A stretch of 64,000 nt of DNA from Brevibacterium sediminis (GTDB lineage: Bacteria; Actinomycetota; Actinomycetes; Actinomycetales; Brevibacteriaceae): NCBI RefSeq assembly GCF_013623905.1, contig NZ_JABKDD010000001.1, positions 496,001 through 560,000 on the forward strand. The letters are read 5' to 3'. The translations under genes were made by a program, and so were the position numbers. Shown one piece after another: positions 1 to 10,330 of this stretch; the first letter of the stretch is position 1, and every line of letters begins with the position of its first letter. The notes under the pieces were generated by a model that was given only the letters and a program-made list of their open reading frames with translations, had not been told where the DNA came from and searched no databases.

Positions 1-2273
1 TGCACACGATCCTGGCCGCGGACTTCGTCACTGTCGAAGACGGCACCGGAATCGTCCACCAGTCACCCGCCTTCGGTGAAGAGGACAAGGAACTCACCGA
101 CTCCTACGGAATCACCGCCGCCCGTCCCGTCGACGACGCCGGTCGCTTCGATACGACCGTGCCCGACTACGCCGGCCAGCAGGTCTTCGACGCCAACAAG
201 GCGATCATCAAAGACCTGCGCAACCACACGGGTCCGATGGAATCGCGGGGTGCTCTGCTGGTCCGCCACGAATCCTACGAGCACTCCTACCCGCACTGCT
301 GGCGCTGCCGGAACCCGCTGATCTACCGTGCGGTGTCCTCCTGGTTCGTCCGCGTCACCGAGTTCAAGGACCGCATGGTCGAACTCAACGAGCAGATCAA
401 CTGGGTGCCCGACAACGTCAAGCACGGACAGTTCGGCAAATGGCTCGAAAACGCCCGCGACTGGTCGATCTCGCGCAACCGCTTCTGGGGCTCGCCGATC
501 CCCGTGTGGATCTCCTCCGACCCGGCCTACCCGCGCACGGACGTCTACGGTTCCCTGGCCGAGATCGAAGCCGACTTCGGACGTCTGCCGCGCAACGACT
601 CCGGAGACGTCGACCTCCACCGGCCGTGGGTCGATGACCTCACCCGTCCGAACCCGGACGACCCCACCGGAAAGTCGGTGATGCAGCGCATCCCGGAGAT
701 CTTCGACGTCTGGTTCGACTCCGGTTCGATGAGCTACGCCCAGGTGCACTATCCGTTCGAGAACTCAGAATGGTTCGACAACCACTTCCCGGCCGACTTC
801 ATCGTCGAATATGTGGGACAGACCCGCGGCTGGTTCTACCTGCTGCACGTCCTGGCCACAGCGATCTTCGACCGACCCGCATTCACGAACTGCATCTCCC
901 ACGGCATCGTGCTCGGTTCCGACGGGCAGAAGATGTCGAAGTCCCTGCGCAACTACCCCGACGTCAACGAGGTCTTCAACCGCGACGGCTCGGATGCCAT
1001 GCGCTGGTTCCTCATGGCTTCGTCCATCCTGCGCGGCGGCAACCTCGTCGTCACCGAACAGGGCATCCGCGACGGTGTCCGCCAGGTCGTGCTCCCACTG
1101 TGGAACACATGGCAGTTCTTCGCCACCTATTCCAACGCGGCCGACGGTCCGGCGGGGGAGAAGACAGGCTACCAGGCACAGTCCCGCTACGACTCGTCCC
1201 AGGTCCTCGACCGGTACCTCCTGGCCAAGACGCACGACCTCATCACCGAGTTCGCCGAGGCGATGGAGGGACTCGACATCTGGGCGGCATGCGAACTCGT
1301 GCGCAACTACCTCGACATGCTCACGAACTGGTATGTGCGTCGTTCGCGTCGCCGGTTCTGGGACGGCGGTACCGACACGCATGAGTCCTTCGACGTGTTC
1401 TATACCTGCCTGGAGGCATTCTGCCGTGTGGCCGCACCCCTGCTGCCGTTCACGGTCGAAGAGATCTATCGCGGACTGACCGGGCAGCGGTCGGTGCACC
1501 TGGCCGACTACCCGGACGCCGAGGAATTCCCTGCCGACGCAGACCTCGTCGCGGCGATGGACCTCACCCGCGATATCTGCTCAACGGCCTCCTCGGTGCG
1601 CAAGGCCAACCAACTGCGGGTGCGCCTGCCGCTGTCGCAGCTGACCGTCGCCACCGACACGGACCTGAGCTCCGACTTCACCGAGATCATCGCCGATGAG
1701 CTCAATGTGCGTACCGTCGAGGTCCTCGACGTCGCCGAGGCGGAGGCCGCCGGCTTCTCCCTGTCACAGAATCTCGTCGTCAACGCCCGTGCCGCCGGAC
1801 CCCGTCTGGGCAAACAGGTCCAGCAGGTCATCAAGGCTTCGAAGTCCGGCGACTGGTCCGTCACCGACGGCACCGTCGTCAGCGGCGGAATCGAACTCGT
1901 CGACGGCGAGTACACCCTCGAATCCGTGGCCGAATCCGGTACCGAGGGCATGGAGCTCGCGGCACTCGACTCCGGCTTCCTCGCCCTCGACACGCGGGTC
2001 ACACCCGAGCTCGAGGCCGAAGGCATGGCACGTGATGCCGTGCGTGCCATCCAGGGCATCCGCAAGCAGCTCGATCTCGACATCTCCGACCGGATCGCCG
2101 TCACCATCGAAGCCGGCACCGAGGTGGTCGCCGCGCTCGAGCCTCACGTCGACCTCATCGCCGGTGAGACCCTGGCGACCACTCTGGACTTCGGCTCGGT
2201 CGACGCCGATGCCGAGGTCTTCAGCCCCGAAGAGCTCCCCGGCGGCACCCGTCTGGCGGTGAAGCGGGCATGA
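1..2273 (+). CDS. ileS: Isoleucyl-tRNA synthetase, 3' part (start outside window)
   Basis: Cytoplasmic class I enzyme that charges tRNA-Ile with isoleucine. The reading frame is open from base 3, so the window holds about 756 C-terminal residues of a protein normally near 1,050-1,100; the N-terminal HIGH motif lies upstream. Visible are the WFDSGS catalytic-domain motif (about nt 710-730), a perfect KMSKS loop (about nt 930-945) and the long helical anticodon-binding region after it. Residues near the start ([15 protein letters not shown]) match the end of the editing domain. The stop overlaps the folC start as ATGA, so the two are translationally coupled. Neighbouring order (ileS then folC) is like that of the valS-folC or ileS-folC pairs in other actinobacteria. 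Identity is firm; only the 5' end is missing. Confidence 0.97.
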   Translation, partial: HTILAADFVTVEDGTGIVHQSPAFGEEDKELTDSYGITAARPVDDAGRFDTTVPDYAGQQVFDANKAIIKDLRNHTGPMESRGALLVRHESYEHSYPHCWRCRNPLIYRAVSSWFVRVTEFKDRMVELNEQINWVPDNVKHGQFGKWLENARDWSISRNRFWGSPIPVWISSDPAYPRTDVYGSLAEIEADFGRLPRNDSGDVDLHRPWVDDLTRPNPDDPTGKSVMQRIPEIFDVWFDSGSMSYAQVHYPFENSEWFDNHFPADFIVEYVGQTRGWFYLLHVLATAIFDRPAFTNCISHGIVLGSDGQKMSKSLRNYPDVNEVFNRDGSDAMRWFLMASSILRGGNLVVTEQGIRDGVRQVVLPLWNTWQFFATYSNAADGPAGEKTGYQAQSRYDSSQVLDRYLLAKTHDLITEFAEAMEGLDIWAACELVRNYLDMLTNWYVRRSRRRFWDGGTDTHESFDVFYTCLEAFCRVAAPLLPFTVEEIYRGLTGQRSVHLADYPDAEEFPADADLVAAMDLTRDICSTASSVRKANQLRVRLPLSQLTVATDTDLSSDFTEIIADELNVRTVEVLDVAEAEAAGFSLSQNLVVNARAAGPRLGKQVQQVIKASKSGDWSVTDGTVVSGGIELVDGEYTLESVAESGTEGMELAALDSGFLALDTRVTPELEAEGMARDAVRAIQGIRKQLDLDISDRIAVTIEAGTEVVAALEPHVDLIAGETLATTLDFGSVDADAEVFSPEELPGGTRLAVKRA

Positions 2274-3772
2274 GCGAGCACAACACCCCAGCCGAGGATC
2301 CGGTGGCAGCAGCCGAGGAGCTGTTGGCCGCTGTCGAAGATCCGCAGACCGCAGAACAAGACGCGGATTCGGAACCTCTGCCCGAACCGGTCGTCGATGA
2401 GGCCACTCGGGCCGAGCTCGCCCGCGTCTATGCCCTGCTGCTGGCCCGGGCGGGGGAGACGCAGGTCGAGCTGCGCCTCGATGCGACTCGGAGGGCGTGT
2501 GAGATCCTCGGCGATATCCACACTGCGGCCCCGACGATCACGATCACGGGCACGAATGGGAAGACCTCGACGGCACGGATGATCGATTCGCTCATCTCCG
2601 CTCATGAGCTCCGGGTCGGCCGGTTCACCAGTCCGCACCTGCATTCGGTGACCGAACGGATCTCCGTGGACGGCGCCCCCGTGTCCGCTCACACCTTCGT
2701 GCGCATCTATGACGAGATCGCCCCGTACCTCGAGATCGTCGATGCCCAGCTCGAGACCGAAGGACGCGCGAAGCTCACCTACTTCGAAGCGCTGACCGTG
2801 CTGGCCTTCGCCGTGTTCGCCGATGCTCCGGTCGATGTCGTCGTCACCGAGGTCGGCATGGGCGGACAATGGGATTCGACGAACGTCGCCGATGCCCAGG
2901 TGTGCGTGTTCACGAAGATCGGTCTCGATCATCAGGCGTTCCTCGGCGACACCATCGAGGAGATCGCCGCGACCAAGGCTGGGATCCTCGATCGCAGCGT
3001 CGAGGACAGCCCGGCTCCCGAACCTGTTGCCGTGTCTGCTGTCCAGGACGAGGCCGCCCAGGCGGTCCTCGACGAGGAAGCCGCCCGCCGTGAGATTCCG
3101 CTGGCCGCCGAAGAGCGGGACTTCCGTCTCCTCGAACGGCAGCGGGCCGTCGACGGTCAGCTCATCACGGTCCAGGGCCGCAGAGACGTCTACTCCGACC
3201 TGTTCCTGCCGCTGCACGGAATTCACCAGGCCCACAATGCCGCGGTCGCGATCGTCGCAGCCGAGGCCTTCCTGGGAGCCGAAGACAAGCCGCTCAATCA
3301 GGAGACGGTGGCCGAAGGGCTGGCCCGCGTGACGTCACCGGGCCGCGCGGAACTCCTGCGCACGGGACCGAGCGTCGTCGTCGACGGCGCCCATAACCCG
3401 GATGCTGCGCATGTGCTGGCCGAGACCCTCGACGAGGCGTTCGACTTCGACTATGTCGTCATCGTGCTGGCGATGCTGGCGGACAAGGACAGCGACGGTG
3501 TCATCGAAGAGCTTCATCGCAGCGCAGATGTGTTCGTCGTCAGCGAGAATCTCAACTCCCGTGCGCTGCCGGCAGGCGACCTCGCCGATGCGGCGCGGGA
3601 ATGGGTCGACGAGGATTCCGTCATCGTCGCCTCCGATCTCAACGCCGCTCTGATGAAAGCCATCGACATGGCCAACAGCGTCGATGCGAAGAGTCCGGGG
3701 ATCGTCGTCACCGGCTCCATCTACACCGTGGCCGAAGCGCGCCTGCTGCTCGGACGAGGGGAGGAAGGATGA
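2270..3772 (+). CDS. folC: Bifunctional folylpolyglutamate synthase / dihydrofolate synthase
   Basis: Mur-ligase family enzyme that joins glutamate to dihydropteroate and adds further glutamates to folates, using ATP, in the cytoplasm. Length is 500 residues. The ATP-binding P-loop TGTNGKTS lies at residues 93-100, followed by the folate-loop region and the DGAHNPDA motif of the C-terminal domain. Residues 1-45 are an acidic, Ala/Glu-rich extension before the conserved core, which is common in actinobacterial FolC. The gene overlaps ileS by 4 nt at its start and the next gene by 4 nt at its end, indicating one transcript. Confidence 0.96.
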   Translation: MSEHNTPAEDPVAAAEELLAAVEDPQTAEQDADSEPLPEPVVDEATRAELARVYALLLARAGETQVELRLDATRRACEILGDIHTAAPTITITGTNGKTSTARMIDSLISAHELRVGRFTSPHLHSVTERISVDGAPVSAHTFVRIYDEIAPYLEIVDAQLETEGRAKLTYFEALTVLAFAVFADAPVDVVVTEVGMGGQWDSTNVADAQVCVFTKIGLDHQAFLGDTIEEIAATKAGILDRSVEDSPAPEPVAVSAVQDEAAQAVLDEEAARREIPLAAEERDFRLLERQRAVDGQLITVQGRRDVYSDLFLPLHGIHQAHNAAVAIVAAEAFLGAEDKPLNQETVAEGLARVTSPGRAELLRTGPSVVVDGAHNPDAAHVLAETLDEAFDFDYVVIVLAMLADKDSDGVIEELHRSADVFVVSENLNSRALPAGDLADAAREWVDEDSVIVASDLNAALMKAIDMANSVDAKSPGIVVTGSIYTVAEARLLLGRGEEG

Positions 3773-4134
3773 AATCGAAGTACCCCGTGCTCTGCGGATC
3801 GATACTCATCTGCGAGCTCGTCGTCGTCTACTTCGCCGTGCTCACGACCTTCGGCCTGTCGGTGAAGTCAGCGCAGACCCTGACCCTGGCACAGCTGCTC
3901 ATCGGCGCCTCGGTCGTCGCCGTTTTGGCGATCATTGCCGTGATCCTGCTGCCGCGGCGGATCGGTGAGAAGCGTCCCGGTGTGATCATCGGGTGGGTCG
4001 TGCAGGGGCTGCTGCTGGCCTCCGGCTTCGTGCTCACCTCGATGTTCTTCGTCGCAGCGCTGTTCATCGCCCTATGGGCCGTGGCCGTGTACTGGTCGGC
4101 CCGCATCGATCGTGAGGTCGCCGCGCGCGGCTGA
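3769..4134 (+). CDS. DUF4233 family integral membrane protein
   Basis: 121-residue membrane protein with about four hydrophobic helices (near residues 7-27, 42-62, 72-90 and 92-110) separated by a basic loop (RRIGEKRPG). Genes of this family typically sit directly after folC in actinobacteria (the position of Rv2446c in Mycobacterium), and that is the main basis for the family call. The ATG at 3769 overlaps the folC stop and is preceded by GAGGAAGG, so this start is preferred over in-frame codons upstream that would run back into folC. Function is unknown; a role tied to folate metabolism is only suggested by position. Confidence 0.85.
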   Translation: MKSKYPVLCGSILICELVVVYFAVLTTFGLSVKSAQTLTLAQLLIGASVVAVLAIIAVILLPRRIGEKRPGVIIGWVVQGLLLASGFVLTSMFFVAALFIALWAVAVYWSARIDREVAARG

Positions 4135-4216
4135 ACCGTGAGAACGCCGAGGCGGGAGCGCCCCGGTGCCCGGGTAGACTGTGGACCGACGTCCACACGA
4201 CATTGGAAGGACCGGA

Positions 4217-4636
4217 ATGGAACGTACGCTCATCCTCATCAAGCCCGACGGAGTCGCTCGCGGCCTCGTCGGACAGATCGTGGCCCGAATCGAAGCCAAG
4301 GGCTATGCGATCGACGCCTTGGATCTCCGCTCGGCCACCGCCGCCGAACTGGCAGCCCATTACGCCGAGCACGAAGGCAAGCCCTTCTACCAGCCGCTGG
4401 TCGACTTCATGTCCGAAGGGCCGATCGTCTCGATCATCGCCTCCGGACAGGGCGTCATCCCCGGCTTCCGGTCCCTGGCCGGCGCCACCGACCCGACGGC
4501 AGCAGCCCCCGGCACGATCCGCGGCGATCTCGGTCGCGACTGGGGTGAGAAGGTGCAGAAGAACCTCGTTCACGGATCCGATTCCACCGAATCGGCCGAA
4601 CGCGAGATCGGAATCTGGTACCCGGCCGAAGGCTGA
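4217..4636 (+). CDS. ndk: Nucleoside diphosphate kinase
   Basis: Transfers the gamma phosphate of ATP to other nucleoside diphosphates through a phosphohistidine, keeping NTP/dNTP pools in balance. The 139-residue protein has the usual length, begins MERTLILIKPDGV as most Ndk do, and carries the active-site histidine at residue 119 in the NLVHGSDS motif. Start chosen at 4217 because GGAAGG at 4205-4210 gives a proper ribosome binding site; an in-frame ATG 12 codons earlier has no such site. An 82-nt gap separates it from the DUF4233 gene, and a perfect hairpin follows. Confidence 0.97.
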   Translation: MERTLILIKPDGVARGLVGQIVARIEAKGYAIDALDLRSATAAELAAHYAEHEGKPFYQPLVDFMSEGPIVSIIASGQGVIPGFRSLAGATDPTAAAPGTIRGDLGRDWGEKVQKNLVHGSDSTESAEREIGIWYPAEG

Positions 4637-4690
4637 TGACAGGCAGAAGACCGAATGCGGCCGACGTCTGAGCCGAGCCGGTCGAATAAG

Positions 4691-4724
4691 TGAGGGTGCC
4701 CCACCGTTTGGTGGGGCACCCTCA
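4691..4724. terminator. Bidirectional hairpin terminator between ndk and the VKOR gene
   Basis: A perfect 15-bp inverted repeat (4691-4705 with 4710-4724) closes on a 4-nt GTTT loop. It lies between two convergent genes, ndk and the VKOR gene, and can serve both. There is no strong T-tract on either side, as is usual in high-GC actinobacteria. Confidence 0.85.
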
Positions 4725-4741
4725 CTGCATGTGATTCATGT

Positions 4742-5389
4742 TCAGAGCAGGTTGGAGAAGAACGCCCAGAACTGTACGACGATGCAGGCGAAGATGATGA
4801 GCATCCACAGCACCGACAGGGCGATGTTCTCCTTCGCCAGGACCCTCAGCACGGCATTGTCGGCGGCGCGCCGACCGAAGGCTCCGGTGAGCAGATTGCG
4901 GGCGGTGACGGCCATGAACATCGGAATCGTCACGGTCCACACGATGATGCACCACGGGCAGCCGACTCCGATCTTGTAGATCGAGACGTAGAACAGGAAC
5001 ATCACCAACGCCACGCCGCAGCCCAGTCCGATATTCAATCCCACCATCACCCAGCGGGGCAGGCGGGTGCCGGACAGGATCAGCACACCGAGCAGCAGCG
5101 GGATGATGAAGGCCGCCACGCCCATGAGCTGATTGGGGAAGCCCAGGAGCTCGGCTTCGGCATGTTCCATGACCGAACCGCACGAGAAGAACGGGTTGAG
5201 GTCGCACGAGAGCACGACGTCCGGGTTCGCCAGCTTTTCGTACTTCTCCGCCGACAGTGAGAACGAGGCGAGGAAGCCGATGGCAGAGGCGATGATGAGG
5301 AAGATCCCGAACGGCACCGATCTGAGCACCCACGACGAGGTGGTGTCGGCGGACTCGAGGTCATCGGATTGAGTCAGTGTGGTGTTCAC
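4742..5389 (-). CDS. Vitamin K epoxide reductase (VKOR) family membrane thiol oxidoreductase
   Basis: 215-residue multi-helix membrane protein. The hallmark CPWC redox motif is at residues 144-147 inside a hydrophobic segment, and the loop cysteine pair is at Cys62 and Cys70, the expected arrangement for bacterial VKOR. In actinobacteria these proteins take the place of DsbB: they re-oxidise a periplasmic-side DsbA-like thioredoxin fold and pass electrons to quinone. About five hydrophobic helices are visible (residues 27-46, 88-107, 112-134, 145-163 and near 190-212). No DsbA partner is adjacent. Ends against the shared hairpin at 4691-4724. Confidence 0.93.
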   Translation of the reverse strand: MNTTLTQSDDLESADTTSSWVLRSVPFGIFLIIASAIGFLASFSLSAEKYEKLANPDVVLSCDLNPFFSCGSVMEHAEAELLGFPNQLMGVAAFIIPLLLGVLILSGTRLPRWVMVGLNIGLGCGVALVMFLFYVSIYKIGVGCPWCIIVWTVTIPMFMAVTARNLLTGAFGRRAADNAVLRVLAKENIALSVLWMLIIFACIVVQFWAFFSNLL

Positions 5390-5690
5390 TCCTCAAGAAT
5401 GCCTGGCCATGTCCCGTGCGGCAAACCCCGTCCCCATCGAAACCTCAGCGCAGAGGCACTTCTGTGACATAATGGTCGGACGGATACCTGTTCTCACACC
5501 GAGCAGGAGACGTGCCTCCACCGAGTCGAGGGTATGACCTCGCAGGTCGACAACAAGATGAGGCAGCACGGAAGGCCTACGCGCTGAGCGCGAGCCGGAT
5601 GTGCCATCCACAGGTTTCGGTCCATTGCGGACCATGCAAGGATCCGAAGATCCGTACGGTGTGGACGGCGTCTTCGGACTGGGAGATACG
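5390..5690. other. Intergenic region and probable rne leader
   Basis: About 300 nt between the divergent VKOR and rne genes. No convincing protein is encoded; the short frames here have unnatural composition. A -10-like CATAAT lies at 5468-5473 with no good -35 before it, and a small GGTCC/GGACC stem occurs in the part just upstream of rne. If transcription starts near 5480, rne has a leader of about 200 nt. RNase E genes of other bacteria are autoregulated through long leaders, so this is a plausible control region, by inference only. Confidence 0.4.
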
Positions 5691-8600
5691 ATGAACGATA
5701 CCGACGGCACAGAGTCGACAGATCCGACCGAAGGCATTCTCGCGGACCTCGCGAATCTGCAGCAGTCGGCGGGTGCCAAGAACGCCGAACACGAGGATGT
5801 CGACGACAGCGTGCGTGCGCGCCTCGATGACATCGCCGAGGCGGCCGAGTCGCTGCGTATCGGCGATGCCGATGACAGTGACGACGAGGAGGACGAAGAA
5901 CCGACTCCTCGCCGAGGCGGGCAGAAGTCCGCACGCGATGCCGTGGCCAATCGGGGACTCGTCTTCGAGGAGTTCGTCCGCGGAGACTCAGACGACGACG
6001 CTGACGATGATCACGACGACTCTGACAATGCCGATGTCGACGACGATGATGACGATGAGTCCGATGCTGCGTCGCAGGCATCGCCGAGCTTCGACCCGCG
6101 CAATCCCTTCGCGGCCCCGGCCGCTCCGGCTGCCGCGCCCGAACCTCGCACCACTCCGGCTGTGCCCTATGACGGCGGCCTGATCTTCCAGGTGCCGAAG
6201 GCCGAACACGCCGAGGTCATCACGGTCGACGACGATGACTCCGACGACGACTGGGAAGATTCCCACGACTCCGATGAGGACACGTCGTCCCCACAGGAAA
6301 ACCGTCAGAACGACCGTGGTGAGGACGATTCCTCCAGCGGTCCGCGTCGGCGGCGAGGCGGCCGTGGGCGCCGATCGCGCAATCGCGATGACTCCCACGA
6401 CGATTCCTCGGACTCCGACGACGACTCGAAGGACTCCGAGGACGACTCCTCGGACTCTGCCGGCAACCAGGACGCGAAGCCGTCGAAGCGGGGATCTCGG
6501 TCGAGCAATCGCGGTTCGAAGCGCTCCGATGCGGACGCCGAGGACTCTCATTCGAAGTCGGATCACAAGGAGTCCGACCACAGGGACTCCGACGATTCGG
6601 ATTCGGACGATGGTGACGATGACTCCGACGGCGGTTCGCGTCGTCGCCGCCGTCGTCGGTCTCGCACCCGCAGCACCGACCGCGACGAAGTCACTTCGCT
6701 CAAGGGTTCGACCCGTCTCGAGGCGAAGCGCCAGCGTCGCAAGGAGGGCCGCGAAGCCGGACGTCGCCGCCCCATCATCACCGAAGCCGAATTCCTCGCT
6801 CGACGTGAGTCCGTCGAGCGGACCATGCTGGTGCGGGAGAGCGGCGACCAGACCCAGCTCGTCGTCGTCGAAGACGGGATCGCTGTCGAGCACTACCTCA
6901 AGGAGAACCGGCAGCAGTCCTCGCTCATCGGCAACGTCTACCTGGGCAAGGTTCAGAACGTGCTGCCGAGCATGGAGGCGGCATTCATCGACATCGGCAA
7001 GGGCCGCAACGCCGTGCTCTACGCCGGTGAAGTCAACTGGGACGCCCTCGGCATGGACGGCAAGGCGCGCCGCATCGAAACCGCGCTCAGCCCCGGCGAC
7101 GCCGTGCTCGTGCAGGTGACGAAGGATCCGATCGGACATAAGGGCGCCCGCCTGACCAGCCAGATCTCTCTGCCTGGGCGGTTCCTCGTCTACGTTCCGG
7201 GCAATTCGATGACCGGAATCTCGCGGAAGCTGCCCGACAACGAACGCGCACGCCTGAAGAAGCTGCTCAAACAGCTCGTCGGCGATTCGAACGGCGTCAT
7301 CGTGCGCACCGCTGCCGAGGGCGCCACCGACTCCGATCTCTCGCGTGATGTCGAACGTCTCGCCAAACGGTGGGAGACGATCGAGAAGAAGTCGAAGTCG
7401 ACGAAGGTGCTGGCGCCACAGCTGCTCTACAGCGAGCCGGACATGATCGTGCGCATCATCCGTGATGTCTTCAACGAGGACTTCAGCTCGCTCGTCATCG
7501 ACGGCGACGGCGCATGGAACACCATCCACGAGTATGTCGAATCCGTCGCACCGGACCTGCTCGATCGTGTCCACAGCTACAACGAGGACGAGGACATCTT
7601 CGACCACTACCGGATCGAAGAGCAGGTCCAGAAGGCGCTGCAGCGCACGGTCAACCTGCCCTCGGGAGGTTCACTCGTCATCGACCGCACCGAAGCGATG
7701 ACGGTCGTCGACGTCAACACCGGCAAGTTCACCGGCTCCGGGGGCAACCTCGAGGAGACGGTGACCCGCAACAACCTCGAAGCCGCCGAGGAGGTCATTC
7801 GGCAGATCCGCCTGCGCGACATCGGCGGAATCATCGTCGTCGACTTCATCGACATGGTGCTCGAGTCCAACCGCGACCTTGTGGTGCGCCGCCTCGTCGA
7901 GTGCCTCGGTCGCGACCGGACGAAGCATCAGGTGGCCGAAGTGACATCGCTGGGACTCGTGCAGATGACGCGCAAGCGCATCGGCACCGGACTCGCCGAA
8001 TCCCTGGTCAGCGCCGGTGAAGACCTCACCGGCCGGGGCCTGCTGCTGCCGGGTTCGGAAGAAGACGGCTCGAAGGCGCACCGCGGCGGCCGCTCGGCGA
8101 ACCACGACAACCGCCGTGACCGCAAGCGCCGGGGAGACTCAGGCTCGAAGTCCAAGCACAATGAGGCCGAATCGACAGATGAGACAGTGTCATCGGACGC
8201 TTCTCGGTCAGCCGTCGCCGCGATCGCGAAGGCCACCCTGAAGAAGGATGACGCCGATTCGCCCGAATCGACGTCCGACGCTCAGACTCAGTCCGATGAT
8301 TCGGCGAACAACGGCGAGAACGGCAAGTCCCGATCGCGTTCACGGAACGGCCGGCGACGTTCGCGCTCGAACCGGAGCGACGACTCGCAGGCCGCGACGC
8401 CCGACGAGAAGCCCAGTGGCAACGAGAAGTCGAACGGCGCTGAGCACACACCGGCGGAAGCGACGCCTGCGAACGAGCAGACACAGTCCGCTGAACAGAA
8501 GCCGGCAGCCGAGCAGAAGCCAGTCGCCGAAGAGCCGAAGGATCTGCCGTTGATGATCGGCGCGGACAGCGAGACGAAGGTCGCCGCCGCTGAACCGGTC

Positions 8601-8699
8601 AAGAGCACTCCGGCGAAGAAGCGCGAACCGGCGAAGAGGGCCCCTGCCCCCAAGCAGGAGCAGCTGCCTGCCTCGTTCGTCATCATCGGTGAGGACTGA
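5691..8699 (+). CDS. rne: Ribonuclease E/G family endoribonuclease with long acidic N-terminal extension
   Basis: Central RNA-processing and decay endonuclease acting on 5'-monophosphorylated single-stranded RNA. Of 1,002 residues, about 1-375 are a low-complexity extension of Asp/Ser-rich and Arg-rich blocks. The catalytic core follows: an S1-like RNA-binding domain (about 395-500), then the DNase I-like part with metal-binding Asp near 674 (VVDVNTG) and Asp near 718 (VDFIDM). The tail (about 790-1002) is again disordered, with Arg/Ser and Glu/Pro/Ala stretches. Oddly, where the family has the zinc-link CxxC before GRG, this protein reads SAGEDLTGRG (around residues 773-784), so both cysteines are gone. 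Start at 5691 is chosen for its GGGAGA ribosome site; an in-frame start at 5601 would add 30 unlikely residues. A hairpin follows the stop. Confidence 0.95.
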   Translation: MNDTDGTESTDPTEGILADLANLQQSAGAKNAEHEDVDDSVRARLDDIAEAAESLRIGDADDSDDEEDEEPTPRRGGQKSARDAVANRGLVFEEFVRGDSDDDADDDHDDSDNADVDDDDDDESDAASQASPSFDPRNPFAAPAAPAAAPEPRTTPAVPYDGGLIFQVPKAEHAEVITVDDDDSDDDWEDSHDSDEDTSSPQENRQNDRGEDDSSSGPRRRRGGRGRRSRNRDDSHDDSSDSDDDSKDSEDDSSDSAGNQDAKPSKRGSRSSNRGSKRSDADAEDSHSKSDHKESDHRDSDDSDSDDGDDDSDGGSRRRRRRRSRTRSTDRDEVTSLKGSTRLEAKRQRRKEGREAGRRRPIITEAEFLARRESVERTMLVRESGDQTQLVVVEDGIAVEHYLKENRQQSSLIGNVYLGKVQNVLPSMEAAFIDIGKGRNAVLYAGEVNWDALGMDGKARRIETALSPGDAVLVQVTKDPIGHKGARLTSQISLPGRFLVYVPGNSMTGISRKLPDNERARLKKLLKQLVGDSNGVIVRTAAEGATDSDLSRDVERLAKRWETIEKKSKSTKVLAPQLLYSEPDMIVRIIRDVFNEDFSSLVIDGDGAWNTIHEYVESVAPDLLDRVHSYNEDEDIFDHYRIEEQVQKALQRTVNLPSGGSLVIDRTEAMTVVDVNTGKFTGSGGNLEETVTRNNLEAAEEVIRQIRLRDIGGIIVVDFIDMVLESNRDLVVRRLVECLGRDRTKHQVAEVTSLGLVQMTRKRIGTGLAESLVSAGEDLTGRGLLLPGSEEDGSKAHRGGRSANHDNRRDRKRRGDSGSKSKHNEAESTDETVSSDASRSAVAAIAKATLKKDDADSPESTSDAQTQSDDSANNGENGKSRSRSRNGRRRSRSNRSDDSQAATPDEKPSGNEKSNGAEHTPAEATPANEQTQSAEQKPAAEQKPVAEEPKDLPLMIGADSETKVAAAEPVKSTPAKKREPAKRAPAPKQEQLPASFVIIGED

Positions 8700-8725
8700 A
8701 CACCTCTCCTGAGCTGAGACACACG

Positions 8726-8764
8726 GCAGCGCCCCGCCGACGGATGACGTCGACGGGGCGCTGC
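8726..8764. terminator. Hairpin terminator after rne
   Basis: A 16-bp inverted repeat with one mismatch (8726-8741 with 8749-8764), loop 7 nt, lies 27 nt after the rne stop and between the convergent rne and SPFH genes, so it may serve both. Confidence 0.8.
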
Positions 8765-8792
8765 GGTGTGCGGTACACCCAGCTCCGGGAGG

Positions 8793-10190
8793 TCAGCCTG
8801 CCGACTGCTGATTGCGGGTGGTGCTGATCGTCGGCTGTGCGGCCTGGTCACCGCAGAGGACGATCATCAGGTTCGATACGAGGTCGCTGCGTTCGGTCTG
8901 ACCGAGCCTGACGATCTGGCGCCCTTCGATCTCCTCGATCGCCGTCTCGACCATGCCCACAGCTCCTTCGACGATCAGCTGGCGGGCGGCGACGACGGCC
9001 GTGGCCTGTTGCCGCTGGAGCATGGCACGGGCGATCTCCGGGGCGTACGCCAGTTGGGTGATGCGCGACTCGATGATCGTGACTCCCGCAGCCATGACCC
9101 GGGCAGCGACCTCATCGGAGAGCCGCGAGGTGATCTCGTCGGCGTTGTCACGCAGCGACATACGGCCGGGATCCGACGAATCGTAGGCATAGGAGTTGGC
9201 GATGTGACGAACCGCAGTCTCCGCCTGGATGGCGACGAACTCTTCGAAATCATCGACCTCGAACATCGCCTGTGCGGTATCGCGGACCTGCCAGACCACC
9301 ACGGCGCCGATCTCGATCGGATTGCCGTCGAGATCATTGACCTTCAGCGTCGAGGTCTCATGGTTGCGGATGCGCGTAGAGATCTGATCCTTCGTGTAGA
9401 AGGGATTGACGAATCGCAGACCCGACTGCCTGACCGTTCCGACGTACTTGCCGTAGAGCTGGAGGACGACGGCATGTCCGGGCGCCACCGAGGTGCAGCC
9501 CTTGAACAGGAACATCGAAGCGATGAAGCTGAGGACGGCCACGATGAAGAGGACGACACCGACCGCGACCTGGGCGAAGGTCATGACGAACCCGACGATG
9601 CCCAGGAGCACAGCGAGGAGCAGCAGAACGATGGCGCCGACGATCGCGAAGTAGCCTGAGACCCCGCCCGCCGGCTTCTCTCGGACACGTTCGCCATCGG
9701 GAGAGACGATGCGCTTGGGGGCAGAATTCCCCTGCCCCGAGGCGGATGGGCCGCGGTGGGAATTCGGCGTCTGCGAAGCGGACCGTCGGTTCCCAGGGGG
9801 CGGTGCCTGCGACGAGACAGGTCCGGACCCGGTGGACGGGACCGGACCTGAACCGGCAGGCTGTCCGTCCGTGCGACGACTCTGCGGTGCCGGTGGCAGC
9901 GGTGTGCCTTCACGGTGGTGCGGCGGCGCACCGGTGTTCGCTTGGGCGCCGGCGGGCGGACCATACGGTGGCGTCGTGCCCGAACCGCCGATCGACCCGG
10001 ACTGAGCACCTTGCGAACCATAGTGGCCATTGGGATTCGTCACTGCTTCAGCCCCGGGATAGGCCGCGGGCTGACTGTGTCCGGCCTGGATATGTGTGCT
10101 CTGATCACCGCTGGGGACGGGGCCGCGATCGGGGTTCGGGCCCGAGGATCGATTCGGTCGCTGACCGGGCTGCTGAGGATTCTGAGTCAT
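8793..10190 (-). CDS. SPFH/Band 7 (stomatin-like) membrane protein with proline-rich N terminus
   Basis: 465 residues in three parts. Residues 1-165 are a Pro/Gly/Ser/Gln-rich disordered tail. Two hydrophobic helices (about 177-200 and 205-228) anchor it in the membrane. The rest (about 235-420) is a Band 7 domain containing APGHAVVLQLYGKYVGTV, the DLDGNPIEIGAVVVWQV strand and the helical Ala/Glu-rich region typical of prohibitin/flotillin-like proteins. Such proteins form membrane scaffolds (microdomains) and often support membrane protease or stress functions. No NfeD or protease gene is adjacent. It stands alone on the minus strand between two plus-strand genes. Confidence 0.88.
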   Translation of the reverse strand: MTQNPQQPGQRPNRSSGPNPDRGPVPSGDQSTHIQAGHSQPAAYPGAEAVTNPNGHYGSQGAQSGSIGGSGTTPPYGPPAGAQANTGAPPHHREGTPLPPAPQSRRTDGQPAGSGPVPSTGSGPVSSQAPPPGNRRSASQTPNSHRGPSASGQGNSAPKRIVSPDGERVREKPAGGVSGYFAIVGAIVLLLLAVLLGIVGFVMTFAQVAVGVVLFIVAVLSFIASMFLFKGCTSVAPGHAVVLQLYGKYVGTVRQSGLRFVNPFYTKDQISTRIRNHETSTLKVNDLDGNPIEIGAVVVWQVRDTAQAMFEVDDFEEFVAIQAETAVRHIANSYAYDSSDPGRMSLRDNADEITSRLSDEVAARVMAAGVTIIESRITQLAYAPEIARAMLQRQQATAVVAARQLIVEGAVGMVETAIEEIEGRQIVRLGQTERSDLVSNLMIVLCGDQAAQPTISTTRNQQSAG

Positions 10191-10330
10191 GCCCCCAGTC
10201 TAAGTCAGGTAATGAGACGCGGATCTCAAAAGTCCCGCGAACGCCCCATTTGGTAACGGTTCGATAACTGAAACGATCCCACAACATGGAACGCTTGAAT
10301 GTGACGCAAGTCTCAGTAGGTTGTCGCACT

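Noticed and set aside
5691..6830. GACGAC-rich repeats looking like a microsatellite or tandem repeat array
   Set aside because: They encode the acidic Asp/Ser blocks of the RNase E extension; irregular units, no exact tandem period.
5988..7607. 539-codon open frame antisense to rne
   Set aside because: It mirrors the Asp/Ser-rich repeats and G/C third positions of rne; the protein has no family features and rne on the other strand is certain.
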